Part shown: positions 19,320 to 27,262 of the stretch, piece by piece
Layout of the letters: each line of letters begins with the position of its first letter
Numbering within the stretch: position 1 is the first letter of the stretch
Made by a program: the position numbers and the translations under genes
Assembly (NCBI GenBank): GCA_002708845.1
Contig: PAPI01000020.1
Coordinates: 124,001-188,000, forward strand
Source of the DNA: Leeuwenhoekiella sp.
GTDB taxonomy: Bacteria; Bacteroidota; Bacteroidia; Flavobacteriales; Flavobacteriaceae
Direction: 5' to 3'
DNA length: 64,000 bases
Notes under the pieces: generated by a model
Told to the model about the DNA's origin: nothing
The model's database searches: none
Seen by the model: only the letters and a program-made list of their open reading frames with translations

Positions 19320-19349
19320 TTGGTTGGTACTATTTAAATTCTATATTTG
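19320..19349 (+). promoter_or_regulatory. Bacteroidota-type promoter for fumarylacetoacetase gene
   Basis: TTG at 19320-19322, a 19-base spacer, and TATATTTG at 19342-19349 match the full phylum consensus (TTG, N19, TAnnTTTG). The ATG follows 34 bases later. Confidence 0.65.
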
Positions 19350-19383
19350 AAAAGCCCTTTTACTAACACTTTATTAAAAATTT

Positions 19384-20676
19384 ATGCCTACTAAAGCTAA
19401 CGATCCCAAAAGAAAAACCTGGCTGGAGACTGCTGCAGACACAGACTTCCCTATCCAGAATATTCCATTTGGCGTGTTTCTCACCCGCGATGATATCATC
19501 ACCATTGGAACACGAATTGGAGATTATGCCATTGATCTGGGAGCTCTGCATCAATTGGGATATTTTAGTGAAATCCCACTTACCGATGATATCTTTTTGC
19601 AGGACAGCTTAAACGATTTCATTGCAGATGGGCGTAAAACCTGGAGGGCTGTACGCAACCGCATTTCAGAGATCTTTGAAGCAAACAACCCGGAGTTGCG
19701 CGACAATGCAGATCACCGCGATACTGTGATTTTTGAGATGGATGAGATTGAAATGCAACTGCCGGTACAAATAGGCGATTACACAGATTTTTATAGCAGT
19801 AAGGAACACGCGACCAATGTGGGCACAATGTTTCGTGATCCCGATAACGCATTATTGCCTAACTGGCTTCATTTACCCGTAGCCTATCACGGCCGCAGTA
19901 GTTCAATTATTCCATCAGGAATTTCGGTACACCGCCCACAAGGTCAAAAGCTGCCTAACGGAGCCGACAAACCCATTTTTGGCCCTTCAAGACAACTCGA
20001 TTTTGAACTCGAAATGGCGTTTATCACAACGGCTGCTAATGAATTGGGGCAACCCATTCCGGTTGATCAGGCCGAAGAATATATCTTTGGTTTGGTTTTA
20101 TTTAATGACTGGAGTGCCCGCGATATCCAACGCTGGGAATATATGCCTCTTGGGCCATTTTTAGGTAAAAACTTTGCTTCATCGGTATCCTGCTGGATTG
20201 TGACTTTGGATGCCCTGGAGCCTTTTAGAACCAATAGTCCTAAACCCGATCAGGAATTATTGCCTTACTTAAGATATAGCGGTAAGAAAACCTTCGATAT
20301 CAATCTCGACGTAAGTATTAAGCCTGAAGGTAAAGAAGAAACGGTGGTTTGTAAATCAAACTTTAAGCACCTGTATTGGAATATGAGTCAGCAACTGGCG
20401 CACCATACCATTAACGGTTGCCCGGTAAACAGCGGGGATATGATGGGAAGCGGTACAATAAGTGGCCCTACCCCAGACTCCTACGGCTCTATGCTTGAAC
20501 TAAGCTGGAAAGGTTCAAAACCCGTAAAACTTAATGATGGTAGCGACCGTAAGTTTATAGAAGATAACGACACGGTTATAATGCGCGGACATTGTGAAAA
20601 AGCCGGTGCAGCGCGTATTGGTTTCGGTGAAATATCAACCAAAATTAAACCGGTTTTTAAGCCCAAGAAAAAATAG
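19384..20676 (+). CDS. fahA: Fumarylacetoacetase
   Basis: A 430-residue protein with the N-terminal SH3-like domain (PFGVFLTRDDIITIGTRIGDYAIDLG) and the FAH catalytic domain: DYTDFYSSKEHATNVG, LHLPVAYHGRSSSI, DFELEMAFI, IFGLVLFNDWSARDIQRWEY, and GSGTISGPTPDS. It splits fumarylacetoacetate to fumarate and acetoacetate, the last step of tyrosine/homogentisate breakdown. Other genes of the pathway are not in this window. It has its own promoter and a terminator directly after the stop. Confidence 0.96.
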   Translation: MPTKANDPKRKTWLETAADTDFPIQNIPFGVFLTRDDIITIGTRIGDYAIDLGALHQLGYFSEIPLTDDIFLQDSLNDFIADGRKTWRAVRNRISEIFEANNPELRDNADHRDTVIFEMDEIEMQLPVQIGDYTDFYSSKEHATNVGTMFRDPDNALLPNWLHLPVAYHGRSSSIIPSGISVHRPQGQKLPNGADKPIFGPSRQLDFELEMAFITTAANELGQPIPVDQAEEYIFGLVLFNDWSARDIQRWEYMPLGPFLGKNFASSVSCWIVTLDALEPFRTNSPKPDQELLPYLRYSGKKTFDINLDVSIKPEGKEETVVCKSNFKHLYWNMSQQLAHHTINGCPVNSGDMMGSGTISGPTPDSYGSMLELSWKGSKPVKLNDGSDRKFIEDNDTVIMRGHCEKAGAARIGFGEISTKIKPVFKPKKK

Positions 20677-20700
20677 GTTTTAAAAACCAGTTAGATAACA

Positions 20701-20734
20701 CGCCTAAAATCTTCCCGATTTTAGGCGTTTTTTT
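20701..20734 (+). terminator. Terminator of fumarylacetoacetase gene
   Basis: An 11-base-pair stem CGCCTAAAATC / GATTTTAGGCG with a five-base loop followed by eight Ts. Confidence 0.92.
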
Positions 20735-20747
20735 AGGCTTATACTTT

Positions 20748-20755
20748 TACCTTTG
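20748..20755 (+). promoter_or_regulatory. -7 box (TACCTTTG) directly upstream of the TPP riboswitch
   Basis: TACCTTTG fits TAnnTTTG; transcription starting a few bases later would begin at the very edge of the riboswitch aptamer at about 20761. Confidence 0.6.
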
Positions 20756-20760
20756 TTCTC

Positions 20761-20884
20761 AATGGGGTGCTTGCCCTAAAATGGAGAATATTAACCTTTA
20801 GTATTTTCTAACGGCAGGCTGAGATGATACCCGGGAGCAACTGCTCTGCACCTGATCCGGATAATGCCGGCGTAGGGATTTAAG
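20761..20884 (+). promoter_or_regulatory. TPP (THI-box) riboswitch
   Basis: The conserved blocks appear in order: GGGGTGC at 20764-20770, GGCTGAGATGATACCC around 20817-20832, and CACCTGATCCGGATAATGCC followed by GGCGTAGGGA ending at 20878. The stretch between GGGGTGC and GGCTGAGA is extended by a separate hairpin (P3 extension). It sits between a -7 box and the PnuT-type gene, so thiamine pyrophosphate should repress expression of the downstream transporter and overlapping gene. A perfect CAAAAAGG/CCTTTTTG stem at 20886-20906 just after the aptamer is a possible part of the expression platform. Confidence 0.96.
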
Positions 20885-20958
20885 CCAAAAAGGGTTCTCC
20901 TTTTTGATGCCTCTGTGGCACATCTCCTCATATTTTTGGTAATTCAAAACCACAATTG

Positions 20959-21561
20959 ATGGAAGGTTTTTTTATGAATTTTGTTTGGCTACAATGGCTG
21001 GGTACCGCTTTTGGTATCACTCAGGTCCTGCTGGCACGCAAAAACAACGTCAACAATTATATTTTTGGCATTATTAGTATAGTTATCGGGATGTGGGTGC
21101 TGTACCATTCTAAACTCTATGCCGATATTTTGCTACACCTCTACTACCTGGTGATGAGCGTTTACGGCTGGCTGTATTGGAAGTTTGGCAAGCAGCAACA
21201 CGAGGCACCTATCGCCTATGCTACCCGTAACGAACACTTAAAAGCGGCGGGTATTGTTGCCGGTTGCTTTGGGTTGATGTGTTATTGGCTCACGCAGCAT
21301 ACCAATTCTGATGTCCCTTACCTGGATTCTGTCGTAAGCGCATTTGCCTGGGCAGGAATGTGGTTGATGGCCAAGCGAAAAATTGAAAACTGGATCTACC
21401 TCAACATTAGCAACATCATTTCTATACCCCTACTCATTTACAAAGAACTATACATTTATGCCGGCCTTACCGTTTTCTTATTTATTGTGGGTACTTCGGG
21501 ATATTTAAAATGGCGAAAACTAATCAAAAATGAACAAGAACTCAGACCACAAACTGCTTAG
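20959..21561 (+). CDS. pnuT: PnuT-type thiamine transporter (PnuC family)
   Basis: A 200-residue membrane protein of the PnuC fold, with about seven segments and the aromatic substrate-channel motifs YLVMSVYGWLYWKFG near residue 72 and WIYLNISNIISIPLLIYKELY near the C-terminus. PnuC proteins move nicotinamide riboside, but members under a TPP riboswitch are known as PnuT and carry thiamine; the riboswitch immediately upstream makes thiamine the likely substrate. ATG at 20959 gives MEGFFMNFVW; a second ATG at 20974 (MNFVW) is a possible alternative. The following gene starts 32 bases before its stop. Confidence 0.9.
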   Translation: MEGFFMNFVWLQWLGTAFGITQVLLARKNNVNNYIFGIISIVIGMWVLYHSKLYADILLHLYYLVMSVYGWLYWKFGKQQHEAPIAYATRNEHLKAAGIVAGCFGLMCYWLTQHTNSDVPYLDSVVSAFAWAGMWLMAKRKIENWIYLNISNIISIPLLIYKELYIYAGLTVFLFIVGTSGYLKWRKLIKNEQELRPQTA

Positions 21562-22546
21562 CAAACGTCTTTTAGGGGCGAAAAAATTAAGTCCGGAGAT
21601 TCTGGAATGGATTACTAGTGAAAATCTCTGGAATATCTGGGTACCTAAAAGCCATGGCGGATTAGAATTAACGCTGACTGAAGGACTCCATAAACTGAAA
21701 GAACTCGCTCAAATAGACGGAAGCCTGGGCTGGACAGTCACGCTCTGCAGCGGTGCCAATTATTTTATAGGAAACCTGAAGCGGGAGACGGCGCAGCGTA
21801 TTTTTATAGACACCCATCAAAAACCCATTCTGGGCGGTAGCGGGGGCTTATTTGGCGTAGCCGAAAAAACAGGCGATAAGTATAAACTTTCCGGGACATG
21901 GAAGTACGCTACCGGAGGACCTTACCTGACGCACGTTACGCTAAACGCCAAAATTACCAAAGACGGGAAAGAACTGGTTAATGAAGACGGAGGTCCGGTT
22001 TTTAAATCCTTTGTCATTCCCAAAGCAGGTGTTAATCTTATTGACGACTGGAATACTATTGGCATGCAGGCATCACGTACCTGTTCCTTTAGCATTGATG
22101 ATTTGATGGTTGAGGAAGCAGATAGCTTTCAATACGATCAGTTTAATTTGCCCAATCCCATTTTTAAAGTCAATTTTCGAGTATTTGCAGATTTGACGCT
22201 CTGGGTCAATTATATCGGGATGGCTACCCATTTTAAAGAAGAAGTCCTAAAAATTGATAAAGATTTAGATATTAAATCACTGAAAGATACCATCGCTAAA
22301 GCCATTCAAAACAGTGATGCCTTTGCCGAAACTATTGAAGAACAAATAGAACTTGGTAAAGACCTTAGTGCTGATTTTATCAAACAGGTTCACGAGACCG
22401 CTGCTGCTTCGGTAAGGTCACTTTCTCAGGCAATTATTGAGATGTATCCACATTTGGGGATCAATGCTGCAAGAGAAAACAATATCATCAATCAGATTTT
22501 TAGAGACTATTTCACAGCCACGCAACACCGCAATTTCACCGGCTAA
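21530..22546 (+). CDS. Acyl-CoA dehydrogenase-like flavoprotein, in the TPP-controlled operon
   Basis: A 338-residue protein with the acyl-CoA dehydrogenase/flavin-monooxygenase-like layout: N-terminal helices (WVPKSHGGLELTLTEGLHKLKELAQIDGSLGWTVTL), central beta domain (GGSGGLFGVAEKTGDKYKLSGTWKYATGGPYLTHV), then NTIGMQASRTCSFSIDDLMVEE, and a C-terminal helical bundle ending LGINAARENNIINQIFRDYFTATQHRNF. It lacks an obvious catalytic Glu of true acyl-CoA dehydrogenases at the places I can judge, and is closer to group D flavin monooxygenase-like proteins. Its ATG overlaps the transporter gene by 32 bases, so both are likely co-translated under the riboswitch. Substrate unknown. Confidence 0.72.
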   Translation: MNKNSDHKLLSKRLLGAKKLSPEILEWITSENLWNIWVPKSHGGLELTLTEGLHKLKELAQIDGSLGWTVTLCSGANYFIGNLKRETAQRIFIDTHQKPILGGSGGLFGVAEKTGDKYKLSGTWKYATGGPYLTHVTLNAKITKDGKELVNEDGGPVFKSFVIPKAGVNLIDDWNTIGMQASRTCSFSIDDLMVEEADSFQYDQFNLPNPIFKVNFRVFADLTLWVNYIGMATHFKEEVLKIDKDLDIKSLKDTIAKAIQNSDAFAETIEEQIELGKDLSADFIKQVHETAAASVRSLSQAIIEMYPHLGINAARENNIINQIFRDYFTATQHRNFTG

Positions 22547-22562
22547 AGCCGGGTTAGAAAAT

Positions 22563-22594
22563 AAATAGGCATCACTAGTTAGTGCTGCCTATTT
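22563..22594 (+). terminator. Terminator-like hairpin after the TPP-controlled operon
   Basis: AAATAGGCA (22563-22571) pairs with TGCCTATTT (22586-22594), with an inner CACT/AGTG pairing. It lies 16 bases after the stop at 22546. Confidence 0.7.
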
Positions 22595-22603
22595 CATTGA
22601 AAT

Positions 22604-22665
22604 TCTCTCCCATTGGGAGACCTGCCTGCCGGCAAAGGCAGGGATGCCCGAAGAGCAGAGAGGCC
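22604..22665. repeat. Cluster of short palindromes between convergent genes (REP-like)
   Basis: TCTCCCATTGGGAGA (22606-22620) is a 6-bp-stem hairpin directly followed by CCTGCCTGCCGG and CAAAGGCAGG (22621-22642), where CCTGCC pairs with GGCAGG around a TGCCGGCA palindrome. The outer TTCTCTCC can also pair with GAGAG near 22657-22663. It fills the gap before the FabH stop codon at 22666 and is much more GC-rich than its surroundings, like dispersed repeats in other Bacteroidota. Only one copy is seen here. Confidence 0.5.
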
Positions 22666-23673
22666 TTACCATTTAATAATCGCACTCGCCCAGGTAAAAC
22701 CGCTACCAAAGGCCGCGAGTACCACCGTATCCCCTTCTTTTATTTTTTCGTTTTCCCAGGCTTCAGTTAACGCAATTGGGATTGATGCTGCTGTGGTATT
22801 TCCGTATTTCTGAATGTTGTTATACACCTGATCGTCAGACAAACCGAACTTTTTCTGTACAAACTGCGAAATGCGCAAATTGGCTTGATGCGGTATCAGC
22901 ATATCGATATCTTTCGCCGTAAGGCTATTCTTTTCGAGACCTTCATTAATCACTTCCGCGAAGCGCACAACCGCATTTTTAAATACAAATTGTCCGTTCA
23001 TATAGGGATAATACGGGATATCTTCCTGAGGATCTTTCTCAATCAACTCGGGCACCCATTCCATAGTGCTGGGACCTTTAAGCGAAAGTTCAAGCGCGTG
23101 CTTACCTTCACTGTGCAAATGCGTAGATAAAATCCCTTTGCTGTTATCCTCTTCCCGGGTAAGCACTGCAGCTCCTGCCCCATCACCAAAAATCACCGAA
23201 ACGCTACGGCCTCGTGTGGTCATATCCAATCCGCCACTGTGATTTTCAGAACCAATTACCAAAACATTTGTATACATTCCGGTTTTGATAAACTGATCTG
23301 CCGTAGAAAGCGCATACACAAAGCCACTGCACTGGTTACGTACATCTAGGGCGGGTACAGTACGCATATCGAGCATTTCCTGCACCTGCACCCCACATCC
23401 CGGAAAATAATAATCCGGACTCAGCGTCGCAAAAACGATCATATCGATATCCTGAGCGCTCATTTTTGCGCGTTCTAGAGCGATTTTTGCTGCTTTTGCG
23501 CCCATTACCGCTGTGGTATTGCCATCCCCTTCTTTGATATGGCGCCGTTCTTTGATACCCGTACGCTCCTGAATCCAGGCGTCATTTGTTTCCATTACTT
23601 TAGACAAATCATCATTGGTTACCACGTTCTCAGGAACATAAGCACCCATACCGGCTATTCGAGAATTATACAT
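22666..23673 (-). CDS. 3-oxoacyl-ACP synthase III (FabH family)
   Basis: A 335-residue ketosynthase with the FabH triad visible: Cys in VRNQCSGFVYALSTADQFI, His in LIPHQANLRISQFV and Asn in YGNTTAASIPIALTEAW. The start RIAGMGAYVPENVVTNDDLS and TNDAWIQERTGIKERR are typical. FabH condenses acetyl-CoA (or branched acyl-CoA) with malonyl-ACP to start fatty-acid synthesis. It is not beside a plsX-fab operon, so it may be a second FabH copy or serve a special acyl chain; this is inference. Confidence 0.9.
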   Translation of the reverse strand: MYNSRIAGMGAYVPENVVTNDDLSKVMETNDAWIQERTGIKERRHIKEGDGNTTAVMGAKAAKIALERAKMSAQDIDMIVFATLSPDYYFPGCGVQVQEMLDMRTVPALDVRNQCSGFVYALSTADQFIKTGMYTNVLVIGSENHSGGLDMTTRGRSVSVIFGDGAGAAVLTREEDNSKGILSTHLHSEGKHALELSLKGPSTMEWVPELIEKDPQEDIPYYPYMNGQFVFKNAVVRFAEVINEGLEKNSLTAKDIDMLIPHQANLRISQFVQKKFGLSDDQVYNNIQKYGNTTAASIPIALTEAWENEKIKEGDTVVLAAFGSGFTWASAIIKW

Positions 23674-24001
23674 AGTTTAAAAAAATCTGTTGGTTTTTAC
23701 AGGTGTAGCAAAATACCCACCTAATAGGTCGCCTAAGATACTGTTTCTTCAATTTTAAATGTTTTAAAGTATTCCTCTTTAGCTATGCGTGCATAATAAG
23801 TGCTTTTAGTAGTAATAAATTTTTAGTATCCAGTTTCAATGGTGAAAAGTGAAAAAACGATTCAACCTTTCCACGATTAAACTTTGCATGTTTCAACTTT
23901 CCTACAAAACAGAAAACCCTAAACTTTCCAAACATTTTTGATTAAATTACAGGGCATTACAAATGGATTATCGATTCAATCCAAAAAAGCAAATTCCTAC
24001 T
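23674..24001. other. Intergenic region of 328 bases between divergent genes
   Basis: AT-rich region between the FabH gene (minus) and the S9 peptidase (plus). It contains repeated TTTCAAC/TTTCC and CAACTTTCC-like words around 23860-23935, but I see no exact inverted repeat, riboswitch, RNA gene or full promoter match. It presumably holds the promoters of both genes. Confidence 0.5.
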
Positions 24002-26452
24002 ATGAAAAAACTCCACCTCTTTAGCCTTTTCTTTCTGCTCACCGCATCGGTGTTCGCTCAGGTCAATCTGGACTACCAGAAACCTCCTGAAGAAATTCTC
24101 GAACTCGTTGATGTACCCCGGGCTCCTGCTGTAGTAATGAATACCGAAGGTGATACGATGCTTTTACTCTATCGCGACAGCTATAAAACCATCGCCGAAC
24201 TTTCTGAAGAAGAACTGCGCCTGGGTGGACTGCGAATAAACCCAAAAACCAATATCGGCAGCAGAACGACCTTTTACAATGATGTAAAAATCAAAGGTGT
24301 TGACGAGATGAATGACCGCGAGATCAGCGGACTACCCGAAAATCCAAAGCTGAGCAACTTCAGCTGGTCTCCGGACGAAAGCAAAATGGCCCTTACTAAC
24401 ACCACAGATTCAGGTGTTGAAGTCTGGATTCTGGATTTAGATAAAGCTTCAGTGAGTAAATTGACCGAAGCTACGCTCAACGCCAATATGGGCAATCCCA
24501 TCAGCTGGTTTAAAGACGGAAAAAGCCTGTTATTGAATATGCTTCCGGCTACCCGAAAAGAATTGATCAACACGGCTGAGGCAGTACCTACCGGTCCTAC
24601 GATTTCAACCAGTGATGGTTCTAAAGCACAAAACCGCACCTATCAGGATTTGCTGCAAAACCCCAACGATGTGGCAAATTTTGAGCAACTGGCTACTTCA
24701 GTTTTGGTAAAAAAGGATCTTGATGGCACCTCGACCATCTGGCATACGGCAGATATGTTTACGAATGTGTCTTTTTCGCCCGATGGCGAATATGTAATGG
24801 TTACCAGTATTCACAAACCCTTCTCCTATATCGTACCGTATTACCGCTTTCCTGAAACCGTAACCGTCTATAAAAAAGACCGAACCGAAGTAAAAGTGGT
24901 TAACGAAGTGCCACTTATTGAAGAATTACCGCAGGGATTTATGGCGACTCAAACCGGAAAACGTAGCCTGAACTGGCGCGCAGACAAACCGGCAACCTTA
25001 GTTTGGGCAGAGGCATTAGACAAAGGTGATCCCGAAGTGGATGTTCCCTTCCGCGATCAGGTTTATATGCAGGAGGCGCCTTTTACGGGTCCGGTTAAAC
25101 CGGTGATTAAAACCATAAACCGTTACAGCGGCATTACCTGGGGCAATGATTCTACCGCTGTTGCTTACGACTACTGGTGGAATACGCGAAATACCAAAAC
25201 CTATACCTTCAATCCCGCAGATGCTTCGGCAGAACCGGTATTGATTTCAGACCGAAATTATCAGGATACCTACAGCGATCCCGGAAATTTTGTAACCCAC
25301 GAAAATGATTATGGACGAAACGTACTCACACTTATTGACGGAAACGCTTACCTGATTGGTGACGGTTTTAGCGACCGCGGACAGTTTCCATTTATAGATA
25401 AAGTGAATTTGGCAACTCAGGAAAAAGAACGCATTTATGAGTCAGAATACACCGATAAACTCGAAAATTTACAGGAAGCAATTGATATGGAAGCCGGAAA
25501 AATCCTGGTTCGTATAGAAGCCCCTACCGAATATCCCAGTTATTACATCCGCGATCTAAACGATAATAGCTTAAAGCAGATTACACGATTTGAGAATCCG
25601 TTTAAGAGTATTCAGGATGTACACAAAGAAGTAATCAAGTACAAGCGCGACGACGGACTAGAACTATCCGGGACTTTATACCTGCCGGTGGGTTATGATA
25701 TGGAAAAGAAGGAGAAAAAACCGATGTTGCTTTGGGCTTATCCTACCGAGTACAAGGACAAAAACAGCGCCGGTCAAACCACTTCAAACCCCAATGAGTT
25801 TACCTATCCCTATTACGGTTCTATGGTGTACTGGGTGACCCGTGGTTATGTGGTGCTTGATGATGCCTCATTCCCAATCGTGGGTGAAGGAGATACCGAA
25901 CCTAATGATACTTTTATCAAACAACTGGTTGCTAACGGAAAAGCGGCGATTGATGCTGTAGATGAATTGGGTTATATAGACCGAAACAAGGTAGCCGTTG
26001 GCGGCCATTCCTACGGAGCTTTTATGACCGCAAACTTATTGTCGCATTCTGATCTTTTTGCCGCAGGTATCGCCCGAAGTGGAGCCTATAACCGTACGCT
26101 GACGCCTTTTGGGTTTCAGTCTGAAGAGCGTAACTACTGGGAGGCACCAGAAATCTATTATGAGATGAGTCCGTTTATGCACGCCGATACGATGAAAACT
26201 CCCTTACTGCTGATTCACGGAGTGGCTGATAACAACAGTGGAACCTATCCGCTACAAAGCGAGCGCTATTTTAATGCGTTGAAAGGTCTGGGAGCAACCG
26301 CCCGACTGGTAATGCTACCTAAAGAAAGTCACGGTTATGCCGCCAAAGAATCCATACTACATATGCTTTGGGAACAGGATCAGTGGCTGGAGCAGTATGT
26401 AAAGAATCGAGATGTAAGCAATATCAAGAATACAGAAGAGCTTAAAAAATAG
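24002..26452 (+). CDS. Secreted S9-family peptidase (glutamyl endopeptidase-like, S9D type)
   Basis: An 816-residue protein with a Sec signal (MKKLHLFSLFFLLTASVFAQ), an N-terminal propeller of the type seen in glutamyl endopeptidase-like S9 enzymes (VDVPRAPAVVMNTEGDTMLLLYR near residue 35), and a prolyl-oligopeptidase catalytic domain: Ser in VGGHSYGAFMTANLL, Asp in IHGVADNNSGTYPLQSERYF and His in LPKESHGYAAKES. It should cleave peptides in the periplasm. ATG at 24002 is chosen over an in-frame one at 23963, since it starts the signal peptide. The next gene begins 78 bases downstream, past an inverted repeat. Confidence 0.93.
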   Translation: MKKLHLFSLFFLLTASVFAQVNLDYQKPPEEILELVDVPRAPAVVMNTEGDTMLLLYRDSYKTIAELSEEELRLGGLRINPKTNIGSRTTFYNDVKIKGVDEMNDREISGLPENPKLSNFSWSPDESKMALTNTTDSGVEVWILDLDKASVSKLTEATLNANMGNPISWFKDGKSLLLNMLPATRKELINTAEAVPTGPTISTSDGSKAQNRTYQDLLQNPNDVANFEQLATSVLVKKDLDGTSTIWHTADMFTNVSFSPDGEYVMVTSIHKPFSYIVPYYRFPETVTVYKKDRTEVKVVNEVPLIEELPQGFMATQTGKRSLNWRADKPATLVWAEALDKGDPEVDVPFRDQVYMQEAPFTGPVKPVIKTINRYSGITWGNDSTAVAYDYWWNTRNTKTYTFNPADASAEPVLISDRNYQDTYSDPGNFVTHENDYGRNVLTLIDGNAYLIGDGFSDRGQFPFIDKVNLATQEKERIYESEYTDKLENLQEAIDMEAGKILVRIEAPTEYPSYYIRDLNDNSLKQITRFENPFKSIQDVHKEVIKYKRDDGLELSGTLYLPVGYDMEKKEKKPMLLWAYPTEYKDKNSAGQTTSNPNEFTYPYYGSMVYWVTRGYVVLDDASFPIVGEGDTEPNDTFIKQLVANGKAAIDAVDELGYIDRNKVAVGGHSYGAFMTANLLSHSDLFAAGIARSGAYNRTLTPFGFQSEERNYWEAPEIYYEMSPFMHADTMKTPLLLIHGVADNNSGTYPLQSERYFNALKGLGATARLVMLPKESHGYAAKESILHMLWEQDQWLEQYVKNRDVSNIKNTEELKK

Positions 26453-26461
26453 GTTTATGGT

Positions 26462-26527
26462 TATTTGTTAACAGTTAATTGGAAGCTCCAATACGTTTGA
26501 CAAATAACAATTAACGATTAACAAATA
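26462..26527. repeat. 20-base inverted repeat with 26-base loop
   Basis: TATTTGTTAACAGTTAATTG (26462-26481) pairs with CAATTAACGATTAACAAATA (26508-26527) with only two mismatches in 20. It spans almost the whole gap between the S9 peptidase stop and the ATG at 26531, so it could act as a weak terminator or shape translation of the downstream gene. It lacks a T-run after the right arm. Confidence 0.6.
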
Positions 26528-26530
26528 GAT

Positions 26531-27244
26531 ATGCATTTTAAACTTCACATACCCGAACCCTGCCACGAAGACTGGTCGCAAATGACTCCGCGTGAGCAGG
26601 GTAGGTTTTGTGCGAGTTGCGAGAAAGAAGTGATTGATTTTACGGCGCTTTCGCGAAAGCAAATCACTGAAAAAGTACAAGCGGGAAAATCCATTTGTGG
26701 CCGGTACCGCAAAGATCAACTGGAAACCACTTATTTCATTCCGGAAAAGAAACCTTTTAAAAATCTGGGAATTGCTGCTGCGTTTACTTCTTTACTGGCT
26801 TTATGCGAACCGGCGATGGGGCAGGAAACTGAAGTTAAAACGAAGCAAACTCAAATTAGCCAAAAAGACAAAGCAGAAGTAATAAAGTTGACTCCTAAAA
26901 AAGATCTAATCATTGAAGGTACTGTTCTAGACCAAGATCATTATCCATTACCCGGTGCTAATATAATGGTCTCAGGAAGAAACATTGAAACCGTAACAGA
27001 TTTTGATGGGTATTTTAAGCTTATCATTCCTTTGGATGAGATTGAAAAAAATAACACGTTGGTTTGTTCATTTATCGGCTTTAAAACTGAAGAAGCTACT
27101 CTAAAAGTTGTTCAAAATAAATACAACTTTGCTATGAAGCAAGATCCTTCTGAAATGACTTTAGGTATGGTTGTCGTTGAAGGAATTCAGGTTCAAAAAC
27201 AACGAACTAAAAAACCTCGCTCCCGCTGGTCACGCTTTCATTAA
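26531..27244 (+). CDS. Cys-motif N-terminal membrane protein with CarboxypepD_reg-like domain
   Basis: A 237-residue protein. The first 60 residues carry four cysteines (Cys11 in PEPCHEDW, Cys27 and Cys30 in GRFCASCEKEVIDF, Cys56 in KSICGRYR), a zinc-ribbon-like head common in Bacteroidota proteins. A membrane segment follows near residues 78-98, and then a carboxypeptidase regulatory-like beta domain (IEGTVLDQDHYPLPGANIMV, VTDFDGYFKLIIPLDE, CSFIGFKTEEATLKV). This arrangement resembles anchored regulatory-like proteins of outer-membrane systems, but the function is unknown. The stop lies 18 bases from the convergent GH30 stop. Confidence 0.75.
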   Translation: MHFKLHIPEPCHEDWSQMTPREQGRFCASCEKEVIDFTALSRKQITEKVQAGKSICGRYRKDQLETTYFIPEKKPFKNLGIAAAFTSLLALCEPAMGQETEVKTKQTQISQKDKAEVIKLTPKKDLIIEGTVLDQDHYPLPGANIMVSGRNIETVTDFDGYFKLIIPLDEIEKNNTLVCSFIGFKTEEATLKVVQNKYNFAMKQDPSEMTLGMVVVEGIQVQKQRTKKPRSRWSRFH

Positions 27245-27262
27245 AACTCAGTAATTCAACTT

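Noticed and set aside
22619-22645. Possible CRISPR-like repeat
   Set aside because: Only a single palindrome cluster is present, with no regular spacing or second copy.
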